Below, in pieces: positions 6,952 through 15,000 of a stretch of DNA of 17,700 nucleotides (its first letter is position 1; the number at the start of each line of letters is the position of its first letter). This DNA is from Firmicutes bacterium CAG:552 (GTDB lineage: Bacteria; Bacillota; Clostridia; Christensenellales; Pumilibacteraceae), in contig FR884055.1 of assembly GCA_000435495.1 (NCBI GenBank), forward strand, positions 171,011 through 188,710, in the 5' to 3' direction. Both the position numbers and the translations under genes were made by a program. The notes beneath the pieces were generated by a model. That model ran no database searches. It was not told the DNA's origin and saw nothing but the letters and a program-made list of their open reading frames with translations.

Positions 6952-7122
6952 GATTTTTTATCCCTTGCGATTTTACGAGCGTAAACGACGCTGCTATGTT
7001 AAACGCCTTAGGAGGTAAGCAAGCCAAGCTTTACCTATTTTCGCTTAAAAAGTCACTCGTTTAATCGCCGAAAAATCGAATTTTTCTGACAAAAACACCG
7101 TCTCGTTCGTACGGTGTTTTTG
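6952..7122 (+). ncRNA. Candidate structured RNA (3' UTR or small RNA) ending in the terminator
   Basis: Hand folding gives nested long-range helices. Helix 1a: GATTTTT (6952-6958) with AAAAATC (7071-7077). Helix 1b: GCGATT-TT-ACGAG (6967-6979) with CTCGT-TT-AATCGC (7056-7068), 11 pairs around a symmetric TT/TT mismatch. Helix 2: TTAAACG with CGCTTAA (6999-7005 / 7042-7048), one mismatch. Helix 3: AGGTAAGC (7013-7020) with GCTTTACCT (7028-7036), one bulge and a 7-nt loop. A competing hairpin, GAAAAAT-CGA-ATTTTTC (7070-7086), would destroy helix 1a. The 12-bp terminator follows. No clear promoter lies directly upstream, so it is probably the 3' part of the 48-codon transcript. No known RNA class was recognised. 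Confidence 0.5.
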
Positions 7123-7125
7123 TTT
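7090..7125. terminator. Bidirectional Rho-independent terminator
   Basis: CAAAAACACCGT (7090-7101), 9-nt loop, ACGGTGTTTTTG (7111-7122): a perfect 12-bp inverted repeat with an A tract on the left and a T tract on the right, so it can end transcripts from both sides. It serves the 48-codon/RNA unit on the plus strand and possibly the SPFH gene, whose stop is 235 nt away on the minus strand. Confidence 0.9.
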
Positions 7126-7356
7126 AATAATTTTATGATTTTAATAATTTCTCAATCAATTTTAATATGATACTTATGCGCCTATTGTCAATTAAGTAAA
7201 GGAAAAAACTTCGATATTTTAATTCAAAAAGCGATAGAAATGAAAACAACTCCCAATATAAAAGATCGTTATTTTCGTCTACGGAATCACTTATTTTAAT
7301 TGATAAATGCTCAATCCCCTATAGTGCAATTCAATCCTATCAAGTTAATAATAGAC
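7126..7356. other. AT-rich spacer, possible gene remnant
   Basis: No gene with a start and ribosome binding site. A plus-strand reading frame is open for 42 codons (7171-7296), with an internal ATG at 7240 but no SD. Its translation looks protein-like (FDILIQKAIEMK, then KDRYFRLRNHLF) and may be a decayed coding fragment. No separate minus-strand terminator for the SPFH gene was seen. Confidence 0.3.
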
Positions 7357-8466
7357 TTACTGTTCTTTTTTTCCGCAAAGCACCGAAGTCAGCTGCGCAA
7401 GCATATCTCCGCCGCTAATGTTTATATTGCCGACTTTTTCGCAAATGCGCTCGATATACTCAAGTTCTTTAAGCTTATAAAGCGTTGCGTTTTCTTCCAT
7501 AAGTCGGGCGGTGTTAAGAAGCGATCTCGTGGAAGCCACTTCTTCTCGCCTGGTAATAACGTTTGCTTGCGCACGCTTTTCGGCAATCAAAACGGTGTTC
7601 ATAATATCTCGAACTTCACCCGGCAAAATTACGTCTTTTACTGCAGCTTCTTTTATATCTATAAAAAACTCTTTTGCTTTTTCGCTTAAGCGTTCGAGCA
7701 AATATTTGGACATATCGTTTTTTGAAACTATTATTTCGTCCAACGTTTTGCCCCCGACGTAATCTCTTATCGCAAGCTGCGCCAAAGTATACAGGCGAGT
7801 CACATAATCTTCCACAGAACTTCTTGCCTTAATGAAATCGATTACAGAGTAGTCTACAACACAATTTAATCGTATCGTGACTTTGTCAGAAGTCAGAATC
7901 TCTTGCCCGACAATATCCATGGACTTTAAGCATGTATCGCACAGTACCACGTTCGTCTTAACGTAACCTTTGACAAAATAGTACGTTCCGCTCTCCAAAG
8001 TTCTAACGTATTTGTTGTCAACATAAAGCAAACCGATTTGCTTAGAGCTAATTTCTGCTTTTAATATATACGGAGACAACGTTTGAAGCGAAAACAAAAA
8101 CTTCGGGAAATTTTCGGGAAATTCCGACTGAGACAAATCCACCCTCAAAAAAGTGTGTTCCCTATCCGTTTTCCAAAAATAGTATTTGCCGGGAGTCAAC
8201 ACGCTCTCGAACACCCCGTTGACAAGATGTATGGTCAGCTCTCCGCTCTTCGCTTCCGTCATAACAGTTTGCGTTTTAAAGCTCTCGTCAGACTCGAATA
8301 CGTTCGGATCTACAGCCGGAAAAACGGATATCGGCTCGTTATCTATAGCCGTAAGTCGTATTTCTTTGCCGCAGCAAGTGCGATATGTACCGGCTTCGAG
8401 CATTTTTATAAATTTACCTTTCTTAAATAAAAAACCTCTGTGTTGTTCGTCAATAACTGTTTTCAT
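7357..8466 (-). CDS. Slipin-like SPFH (band 7) domain protein without membrane segment
   Basis: 369 aa. The core at about 165-300 is SPFH/prohibitin-like (SMDIVGQEILTSDKVTIRLNC, TLAQLAIRDYVGGKTLDEII, VKDVILPGEVRDIMN, then EKRAQANVITRREE), followed by an alpha-helical region of about 45 residues as in slipins. SPFH proteins form large ring or cage oligomers, usually at membranes; the cellular role cannot be assigned here. The usual N-terminal hydrophobic segment is absent. Instead the head motif of the family appears three times: residues 5-30 (GFLFKKGKFIKMLEAGTY), 76-98 (HLVNGVFESVLTPGKYYFW) and 139-164 (GLLYVDNKYVRTLESGTYYF). The start at 8464-8466 has AAAGGAG 6 nt upstream. The frame stays open to 8715, but that extension is Arg-rich and lies in a structured leader, so it was not used. 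Likely transcribed from the promoter at 8964-8992. Confidence 0.85.
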   Translation of the reverse strand: MKTVIDEQHRGFLFKKGKFIKMLEAGTYRTCCGKEIRLTAIDNEPISVFPAVDPNVFESDESFKTQTVMTEAKSGELTIHLVNGVFESVLTPGKYYFWKTDREHTFLRVDLSQSEFPENFPKFLFSLQTLSPYILKAEISSKQIGLLYVDNKYVRTLESGTYYFVKGYVKTNVVLCDTCLKSMDIVGQEILTSDKVTIRLNCVVDYSVIDFIKARSSVEDYVTRLYTLAQLAIRDYVGGKTLDEIIVSKNDMSKYLLERLSEKAKEFFIDIKEAAVKDVILPGEVRDIMNTVLIAEKRAQANVITRREEVASTRSLLNTARLMEENATLYKLKELEYIERICEKVGNINISGGDMLAQLTSVLCGKKEQ

Positions 8467-8753
8467 AGCGTTCTCCTTTATATATCCCCGACAAGCGGTA
8501 AAAATCGGTAGTCCTATAGTGACAAAGCGGTCTTCGGTTAAGAAATTGCGCAACAAAAGCGAGATAAACTTGGCTAATGCGTTGCAATTACGGTATCCCC
8601 TCCGAGCAAGGCTTTGCCCTATTGCCCGTCCTTTCCTCCGTCGAAACTTTGTACCGGGTCGAGCGCGGACTAAAAACAGGAACTCTCCTAATTGATTCGC
8701 GAACATGATCCGCACGACGCTTGAGCGTCAAAAAATTCACCATTTCGTATGGG
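8467..8753 (-). other. Long leader of the SPFH gene, several hairpins
   Basis: About 290 nt between the T-arm RNA and the SPFH start. Hairpins seen on the minus strand include GGGCAA/TTGCTC with loop AGCC, a 9-bp stem AATTGC-AAC / GTT-GC-GCAATT, and CCGA/TCGG close to the ribosome binding site. GACGC-TCAA-GCGTC lies near 8717-8730 but is not followed by T on this strand, so it is not a terminator for the upstream RNA. A weak secondary promoter is possible: TTAACC (8536-8541), 17 bp, TATAGG (8513-8518). No gene is called here. Confidence 0.45.
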
Positions 8754-8957
8754 TCCGTTAACCACTACGGATATCGATAAAAATCGAGCAGGAATCGAAC
8801 CTGCGTAATATTACCTTAGCCGGGTAACGCCTATACAGGCTTTGCGAAACTTTTTCCTTGGAGGGCTTCCTAACCCACAATACAACCCAGTATACGTTTC
8901 GGTACTCCTCACGCACTGCGGCAAAATCGACATGCCCGCCTTATCGGCTTGTACTGC
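8754..8957 (-). ncRNA. Candidate structured RNA carrying a tRNA-like T-arm
   Basis: This starts at the predicted transcription start of a consensus promoter. Hairpins read on the minus strand, in order: GCGG(G)CA/TGCCGC (8939-8918); CAGTGCGT with ACGT-AT-ACTG (8918-8888, 8 pairs, 2-nt bulge); GGGTT-AGGA-AGCCC (8876-8863); GCCT-GTAT-AGGC (8840-8829); TTACC-CGGCTAA-GGTAA (8827-8811); GCAGG-TTCGATT-CCTGC (8804-8788), a perfect tRNA T-arm with TTCRA loop; TCGAT-TTTT-ATCGA (8787-8774); and TCCGT/ACGGA (8771-8754). CGAAAC (8901-8896) could pair with GTTTCG (8850-8845) as a pseudoknot. It is not a tRNA or tmRNA: no matching acceptor strand and no CCA. An RNA class such as raiA is possible but was not verified. 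It may be a free RNA or the first part of the SPFH leader. Confidence 0.55.
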
Positions 8958-8963
8958 AACTGA

Positions 8964-8992
8964 ATTATACCATTTATACGAACAGTTGTCAA
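8964..8992 (-). promoter_or_regulatory. SigA-type promoter of the T-arm RNA / SPFH transcript
   Basis: Minus-strand TTGACA (8987-8992), 17-bp spacer, TATAAT (8964-8969): perfect consensus. Predicted start near 8957. The nearest downstream protein start is about 490 nt away, so the first product of this promoter is an RNA. Confidence 0.9.
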
Positions 8993-9151
8993 CTCTACGA
9001 CAAAAAAATCATTTTCAAAGACAATAAGTGCTTAAATTCCGATAAATTAAATGCAAAAGGTCTACCTAATGGGCATGAAATGCATAATTGTCACGACACA
9101 TTGGCTAAATTTTCTATCGCTCGAAAGAGACATGACGAGCTTGAAAAATAG

Positions 9152-9187
9152 ATAAAAACGTCGCAGACGATTTATTATCGCTGCGAC
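9152..9187 (-). terminator. Rho-independent terminator of rmuC
   Basis: Minus-strand GTCGCAG-CGAT (9187-9177), 5-nt loop, ATCG-T-CTGCGAC (9171-9160), then G and five T. The 11-bp stem with one bulge begins 7 nt after the rmuC stop. Confidence 0.88.
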
Positions 9188-9194
9188 ATACAAG

Positions 9195-10466
9195 TTAGAT
9201 ATTTTCTTCGGAAATTTCGCTCTCTAAAGATTTTCTGTTATGCGAAGACGGCAGTGAATCCGTAACTTCTTTCAGACTGCGAGTTATTGCTCTCGATCTT
9301 ACGCCGATCAGTTTATCGAGATCCACGTTTGCGGCGTTTAGCCTGTTTTGAATTTGCGTTAGAATCTCGTTGAATCTGTCAAATTCGGTCTTAACTGACC
9401 CGAGGACTTCCCATACTTCGGATGTCTTTTTTTGCAATGAAAGAGTCTGAAACCCCATTTGCAAACTATTTAGCAGCGCAGCCATCGTCGTCGGTCCGGC
9501 AACAGTCACACTGTATCTGCCTTGCAATTGTTCTACTAAGCCGAGCTTGACGACTTCGGCATACAAGCCTTCTATCGGCAAAAACATTACGGCAAAATTA
9601 GTCGTATACGGCGGGCAAACATACTTTTCTTTAATATCTTTCGCCATTTGTTTTATTCGTTGAATAAGCTCTTTTTGCTTAAGTTCGTACTGAACGAAAT
9701 CGCCGCTGTTATATGCCGCCGTCATGTCGTTATAAAGAGTGTAAGGAAATTTCGAATCTATCGGCAGCAACACTTCACCGTTACTTCCACCGGGCATTTT
9801 TATTGCAAACTCGACGGGATCTTTCCCCTGCTTGTTGGTAACGACGTTTTTAACGTACTGTTGCGGCGATAGAATTTGATCTATTATAGCCCCCAGTTGT
9901 ATCTCGCCGAAAATACCCGTCGTTTTTACGTTTGACAAAACTTTTGTAAGATTTCCGACGTCCTTGGATATGACTTGCATCTCGCCTACAGTCTTACTTA
10001 CTTTGTTAAGCTCTTCCGAAAGATACTTAAACGATTCTTTAAATCTCTGATTTAGCGTATCGTTTAGTCTTTGATCGACAGTTTGCTTAATTTCGGACAG
10101 TTTTCGTTCGTTTCCCTCCTGCATGATTCTGACGTTACGCTCTAACGTAAGACGAATGGCTTCTAATTTTTCGCTTTGGCTTCGCTCCATGCTTTCCAAT
10201 CTGTTTGTGGTAGCTATTGCGCTTTCATCTATTTTGCGACGCATTTCATCCAATCTCAATTCCAAATTTTCTTTGGAACTTAAGTTAGATCGTTCCAAAG
10301 CTGCCGAAATTACGCCGACGTTAAACGAAAACGAATCTTTTAACTCTTTTTTATCACTGTCCGATATAGAGGTGCCGTTCGATTTTTTCGATTTTGAAAC
10401 GATAAGAATAGCTATGTTAAGCGCTGCTATCGCCACGCATAAACATATTATAATTTTAGTCTCCAT
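9195..10466 (-). CDS. rmuC: DNA recombination protein RmuC homologue
   Basis: 423 aa. Residues 4-23 (KIIICLCVAIAALNIAILIV) form an N-terminal membrane anchor, and residues about 50-180 are a long charged coiled coil, as usual for RmuC. The conserved RmuC domain follows from about residue 183 (KTTGIFGEIQLGAIIDQILS), with LLPIDSKFPYTLYNDM and NFAVMFLPIEGLYAEVV, then AGPTTMAALLNSLQMGFQTL. In E. coli RmuC limits recombination at inverted repeats and is related to nucleases; the biochemical activity is unproven in this group. The start has AAGGAG 7 nt upstream (10473-10478). It lies 60 nt after the DUF362-ferredoxin gene with no promoter recognised between them, so the two are probably an operon. 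A 12-bp palindrome sits at 10482-10493, just before the RBS. Confidence 0.93.
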   Translation of the reverse strand: METKIIICLCVAIAALNIAILIVSKSKKSNGTSISDSDKKELKDSFSFNVGVISAALERSNLSSKENLELRLDEMRRKIDESAIATTNRLESMERSQSEKLEAIRLTLERNVRIMQEGNERKLSEIKQTVDQRLNDTLNQRFKESFKYLSEELNKVSKTVGEMQVISKDVGNLTKVLSNVKTTGIFGEIQLGAIIDQILSPQQYVKNVVTNKQGKDPVEFAIKMPGGSNGEVLLPIDSKFPYTLYNDMTAAYNSGDFVQYELKQKELIQRIKQMAKDIKEKYVCPPYTTNFAVMFLPIEGLYAEVVKLGLVEQLQGRYSVTVAGPTTMAALLNSLQMGFQTLSLQKKTSEVWEVLGSVKTEFDRFNEILTQIQNRLNAANVDLDKLIGVRSRAITRSLKEVTDSLPSSHNRKSLESEISEENI

Positions 10467-10481
10467 ATTTTCTCCTTACAC

Positions 10482-10493
10482 GTTATCGATAAC
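10482..10493. promoter_or_regulatory. 12-bp palindrome in front of rmuC
   Basis: GTTATCGATAAC is perfectly self-complementary and ends 4 nt from the rmuC Shine-Dalgarno. It could be a protein binding site or a small RNA hairpin affecting translation. The role is unproven. Confidence 0.35.
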
Positions 10494-10526
10494 TTACGAG
10501 CATGCCAAAACAAATGCCGTCGACTA

Positions 10527-11699
10527 TTATTTTCGTTTTTTAGTACGAGAAAACGCATGAACGACTCTATAAGCAAGCGGCTTGCGGAATTTGACTGCGT
10601 CGAACGGACAAAGCTCTTGGCAGCAGTAGCACCTTATGCATTTTTTCTGCTTTACTTTAGCTTTGCCTTTTATTACCGTTATTGCCTTAGCCGGGCAGTG
10701 CGTTGCGCACTTTCCGCAACCTTTGCATATAGACTTCTCCATTCTTACTTTTTTTGTGAGGTATTTGCGGGCGAGTTTTTTTACCCAGTCCGGCATATGC
10801 AAAAACGTATTTGTGTCGGTAATGGGCGAAATATCGAAATCGCTGATAAAGCTACTCTTCCATTCCTCGAAATCAAAATCTATATCGCTGAGATCGTCCT
10901 TGATACGGCCCCTTTCTACCGCTGTTTTTATAAGCGGCATCTCAAACGGCTCTCCGAACAATTTAACAGCTACTACGTCCAGAGCGTACGGATTTGCCGA
11001 CGCCAAAATCTTGCCCATAAACTTCGGTTTACCGTTCGTCGGACCTTCGCCATCCATGCCGACTACCGCATCTATAACGTTAAGCGTAATTTTATCTTTA
11101 GCGAACTCATTTAAATCGCAAAGCAATTGGCAAAAATCTCCCAAATCCGGATACCTGCTGTGCATTTCCACTTTTACCAGTCCGGGAATCAACCCGTAGA
11201 GATTTTTTAATGCTCCGGTATACCCTGTAAAGGAATGGGTCTTAAGTTTAGTTATATTTATAACAACGTCCGCATCCAAAAAACTATTTGTTATCTCACA
11301 GTTTTTTACTACTTTACCGCCAATATCCACAGTTCTAAAATCAAAATCCTGATTTAATTTTGCTACGGTCCGTTGCTCTATATCGGTCATACGACACTTT
11401 GCGTAAACTGAATTCATAGCGCCTTTAGTATAAAGTCCACCGCTACTGTCACCCACAATAATATTGTCGGTAATGCCCTTCAGTCTATTGATAACGGCAA
11501 TAACTACTTCGGGATGAGTCGTTCCGCATTTTTCGGGCGGCATATCTCTTACTAAGTTGACTTTGATAAAAACCTTAGCGTCTTTACTTACAAATTGTTC
11601 GATGCCGCCTAACTGCTCGATAACGACATCAACCGCATTTTGAATTTTAGCCGAGTCATAATCTTCGCAATTTGCTGCGGCTACCTTAAATTTCTCCAT
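10527..11699 (-). CDS. DUF362 domain protein with two 4Fe-4S ferredoxin motifs
   Basis: 390 aa. The N-terminal ~300 residues match the DUF362 pattern: VFIKVNLV near residue 45, THPEVVIAVINRL, VGDSSGG, NITKLKTHSFTGYTGALKNL near residue 150, and DAVVGMDGEGPTNG near residue 215. The C-terminus carries two ferredoxin cluster motifs, CKGCGKCATHCP (about 325-336) and CIRCYCCQELCP (about 354-365), each CxxCxxCxxxCP, so it should bind two 4Fe-4S clusters and take part in electron transfer. No exact reaction is known for the family. There is no signal peptide, so it is cytoplasmic; the tail is basic (RTKKRK). The start ATG has AAAGGAGC just upstream. Its leader is about 155 nt long and holds a terminator-like hairpin. 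It is followed by rmuC after 60 nt. Confidence 0.92.
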   Translation of the reverse strand: MEKFKVAAANCEDYDSAKIQNAVDVVIEQLGGIEQFVSKDAKVFIKVNLVRDMPPEKCGTTHPEVVIAVINRLKGITDNIIVGDSSGGLYTKGAMNSVYAKCRMTDIEQRTVAKLNQDFDFRTVDIGGKVVKNCEITNSFLDADVVINITKLKTHSFTGYTGALKNLYGLIPGLVKVEMHSRYPDLGDFCQLLCDLNEFAKDKITLNVIDAVVGMDGEGPTNGKPKFMGKILASANPYALDVVAVKLFGEPFEMPLIKTAVERGRIKDDLSDIDFDFEEWKSSFISDFDISPITDTNTFLHMPDWVKKLARKYLTKKVRMEKSICKGCGKCATHCPAKAITVIKGKAKVKQKKCIRCYCCQELCPFDAVKFRKPLAYRVVHAFSRTKKRK

Positions 11700-11737
11700 T
11701 ATTGCTCCTTTGGTTATATTTTGACTCCGAGTTATAC

Positions 11738-11769
11738 AAAACCGATTATTTATAGTTTTCGGTAATCGG
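11738..11769 (-). terminator. Terminator-like hairpin in the leader of the DUF362 gene
   Basis: Minus-strand CCGATTA (11769-11763), 14-nt loop, TAATCGG (11748-11742), followed by four T. The 7-bp stem and short T run make it weak. It could act as an attenuator or only as a leader hairpin. Confidence 0.35.
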
Positions 11770-11978
11770 CTACGACATATCGTCGGATAAATTATATATA
11801 ATCGTCGTTAAGATAATACCGGCAATCATCCGGCAAAAAAAAGTCTTTTGCTCTTTACCATTGATTATAATGTATACAAGGTCGTTTTGTCAACCTATAC
11901 GTCGTAAGAGCAACCCACTTTATTCAGCATAAACGTAGCCGAAAAAAATCGGCAAGTCAATATTAAAATAAAACAAAT
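11770..11978. other. Intergenic region with leader and promoter, no gene
   Basis: It holds the DUF362 leader and promoter (11864-11893) and, beyond that, a small hairpin GCCGA-AAAAAA-TCGGC (11938-11953). In the leader the 7-bp direct repeat CGACGAT occurs twice on the minus strand, and CGAC-GATAT-GTCG can fold locally. No ORF with an RBS was seen. Confidence 0.5.
11864..11893 (-). promoter_or_regulatory. SigA-type promoter of the DUF362-rmuC unit
   Basis: Minus-strand TTGACA (11888-11893), 18-bp spacer, TATAAT (11864-11869). Predicted start near 11857, leaving a leader of about 155 nt before the ATG. Confidence 0.88.
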
Positions 11979-12014
11979 TAAAAAACGAACGCTGCACATA
12001 ACACGCAGCGTTCG
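11979..12014 (-). terminator. Rho-independent terminator of the large surface protein gene
   Basis: Minus-strand CGAACGCTGC (12014-12005), 9-nt loop, GCAGCGTTCG (11995-11986), then six T. A perfect 10-bp GC-rich stem 20 nt after the stop codon. Confidence 0.95.
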
Positions 12015-12034
12015 CCAAAAACATCTTAAAAAGA

Positions 12035-15000
12035 TTATATTCTCTTTTTCTTTCTGAATACTACAAAATACAACGCAGCCGCAGAGAATACAACGATTAC
12101 CGCCGAACCTACGCCCACAATAACGCCGGCATGCTCGACAAGCTCGCTGACTTCTTTATCTTCAACTTCCAACAGAGAAAACTTTCCGTCTAAGTTTGTT
12201 ACGTTAAACTTAACACTCTTGCCGTCTGCAGAAACTGTGCCGTTAATTTCAGTTACATTTCCATTCTTATCGATAACGACAACTTTGTATGTCTTACCGG
12301 CTTCTCCGTCGGGAATAACCAAACTTACTTCGTAATTGCCGTTTTCCAGTTTGCAAACGTTGTTGCCGATTTTGAAAGAAATTTCGTACACATACAAAAT
12401 CTTAGCTACTTTGTCTTTCTCTGCAAACTTACTTACGTCGATATTCTTGTTATCTTTGGTAACGTCTGACACATCCATGGTCATCTCGTTACCCAATACG
12501 GTAGACGTAACGGTAGTTCCGGTAATCGGATCGATTTTGGTAACGGGAACGATAACAGAAGCAGCTTCTATTTCGAAGGAAACTGTAACGCTACCGGGCA
12601 ACTTGTAATCGGCGTTATCTACAGAAACTGCGGTTGCAGTGTAAACGCCTACTTCGGTCTGTGCTCCGTAAACGGTAACTTTACAAGTATCGTTGCCTAC
12701 AAGTCCGGTTGCAGTTGCAGTCGGAACATGGCTGCTACCGTCATAAGTGAACTTAAGATTTTCCCACTTAAGTCCGATTTCTTTAGCTACGACAGTAACG
12801 GTTGCGCTCATATCTGCGGGTACATTATAGTTAACAGCCTTTTCTGCCAAAAGTTCGAATTGAACAGTAATAGTCTTCGGGCTTTCGGAAACATGAGTAA
12901 CTGCGCTTCCGAGATAACCTTTTACTTTAACGCCATTGGGAAGAAGTTTGCTGTCTACCGCTAAAGTATGCGGTTTGCCGTCGTAAACGAACTCGGCATC
13001 CACAAAGCTACGAGCGACTGCAGACATATCGATATCTGCTTTGTTAATTTTCCATTCGATAGAATCCGAAAGGGAACCTTTGTTTATAATCTCATAGTTT
13101 TCGGCATCCTTAAGCTCAAAGGACGCAGTATACGTACCTGCATCGGTTGCGCTGTTGCCACTGAACTTAAGCTTATCGAACTGCATTGTAAGAGAAACGG
13201 TTTTGATAGTTCCGTCATAAGTGAACGGAGCGGTATAGTCCCAAGCAGCTCCGGCAAGGTCTACGGAAGCCTTATTTATCTTCCACTCCAACGAGCTTGC
13301 AAGTGCGCCTGCGTTAACCATTTCATAATTTTCGGTATCTTTTAATGCAAACGAAGCGGTGTAAGTACCTGCTTTGGTTGCGCTAAGCGTTCCTTTTACC
13401 TCTACCAAGGACGGAGCCTTTACCAACGATACGGTCTTAGTCGTTCCGTCGTAGGTAAACGGAGCGGTGTAACTCCACTTTACGCCGGTCATGTCAACCT
13501 TAGCCTTTTCTATCTTCCACTCTAAAAAAGTAGCAAGATCGCCGAGATTTATAAGCTCGTAATGTTCGGTATCTTTTAATGCAAACGAAGCGGTGTAAGT
13601 ACCTGCTTTGGTTGCGCTAAGCGTTCCTTTTACCTCTACCAAGGACGGAGCCTTTACCAACGATACGGTCTTAGTCGTTCCGTCGTAGGTAAACGGAGCG
13701 GTGTAACTCCATTTTACGCCGGTCATATCAACCTTAATCTTTTCTATCTTCCATTCTAAGGAAGCGGAAAGATCGCCGAGATTTATAAGCTCGTAATTGT
13801 CTGCGTCGATAAGTTCAAACGAAACGTTAAAGGTTCCGACGTCTCTTGCCGACAATCTACCAACAAAACGAAGTTGTTCTATTTCTTTATTAAGCGAAAC
13901 GGTTTTGATTTCTCCGTCATAGGTAAACGGAGCGGTATAACTCCATTTCACGCCGGTCATATCGATTTTGGCCTTTGCGATGGCAACATTAAATACAGCC
14001 TCTTTAACTGTATCGCCGGACGCAACGACGCAAATATATTTGCCGCTATCAAGTACGTTACGAACTTCTAACGTATCGGAATATGCGCCATCGATAGCTA
14101 CTCTGCTATCGCCTACAATTTTGTACCAACCGAAGTCATAGGTTTTTTCTATGCTGCTGAGGTTAACAACGTTAACTTTTAACTGCTTAGCTTCTCCGTC
14201 ATAAACGGTATCGATATCGGCAGATTGCTCGAGCTTAAATCCGGCATCGTACACTGCATATACTTCTGCGTCTCTTTCCGGCATCTTGGATATCGAATTG
14301 CCGTTTTCGTCAACCCAGTCAAGTATCTCGCTGCCGCTGATTTCGGTTATGCCTGCAAAGAAACTCAAATCGGCGTCTTTAGGCAGGAGTCCGCATTTAA
14401 TTACGTTTTCGCCATCCTTGTATGTAACTTTATAGACGTCGGTCAGCGTTACGGACGCTTCCGCAGATACCATATAGCTCTCTCTGTTGAAGAACATCGA
14501 AAGCATCGGAAGTTTGTTGAGAGCCTTTTCCAATCTCGAATTCCACTTGAGGATACGAGAATCGGTATAAGTATTCTTAATATAATCGGTTACGGCAAGT
14601 CCTTTACTCTGAATCCTGTACAGCCAAGTTTCCACAAACAATTCGTAATTATACTTAGCCGCAAAGAATTCGCCGTTTCCTCTATAAAAATCCATCATAG
14701 TTTTGGACTGGAATCTCTGAGGAACGAAAGTTACGAGTTCGATGAGAGCCGTCTTTATCTTCTCGAAGTACGGTTCGATTTTCTTAAATTCATTAAGTAT
14801 TCTTTCGTTGGTTATACCATCGGGGAAATATTTCCCGAGACGGGTATTGTCTATGCAACTTACGATATCGATCTTTTCGAGAAGGTTGTAAACTTGTTCA
14901 AAAGTTATAGTCTTAGCGAATTCGGCAAACTCGTTAACGTTTTTGTCGAGAGCTGCGAATATCTTAAGTTTTGCGCTATCCGAAAGCTTGCCGGTAGCGA

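Noticed and set aside
7164..7191. Minus-strand promoter TTGACA-N16-CATATT
   Set aside because: The -10 box matches only 4 of 6 positions and nothing on the minus strand follows it except the shared terminator; an antisense RNA remains possible but is not supported.
8590..8660. RNase P RNA-like stretch (GAGGAAAGGACGGGC on the minus strand)
   Set aside because: It resembles the conserved GAGGAAAGTCC core only in part, and the other conserved RNase P segments and the expected length are missing.
8467..8715. N-terminal extension of the SPFH protein by 83 residues
   Set aside because: The extension is Arg-rich with no domain, whereas the ATG at 8464-8466 has a strong SD and begins exactly at the SPFH head motif.
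8754..8957. tRNA, tmRNA or selenocysteine tRNA on the minus strand
   Set aside because: Only the T-arm fits. There is no acceptor strand complementary to the bases after the T-arm, no CCA, no 7-nt anticodon loop at the right place, and no tag reading frame of tmRNA type.
8842..9151. Two plus-strand frames of 61 and 97 codons
   Set aside because: They are antisense to the promoter and RNA at 8754-8992 and lack an RBS. Such frames are common over structured RNA genes.
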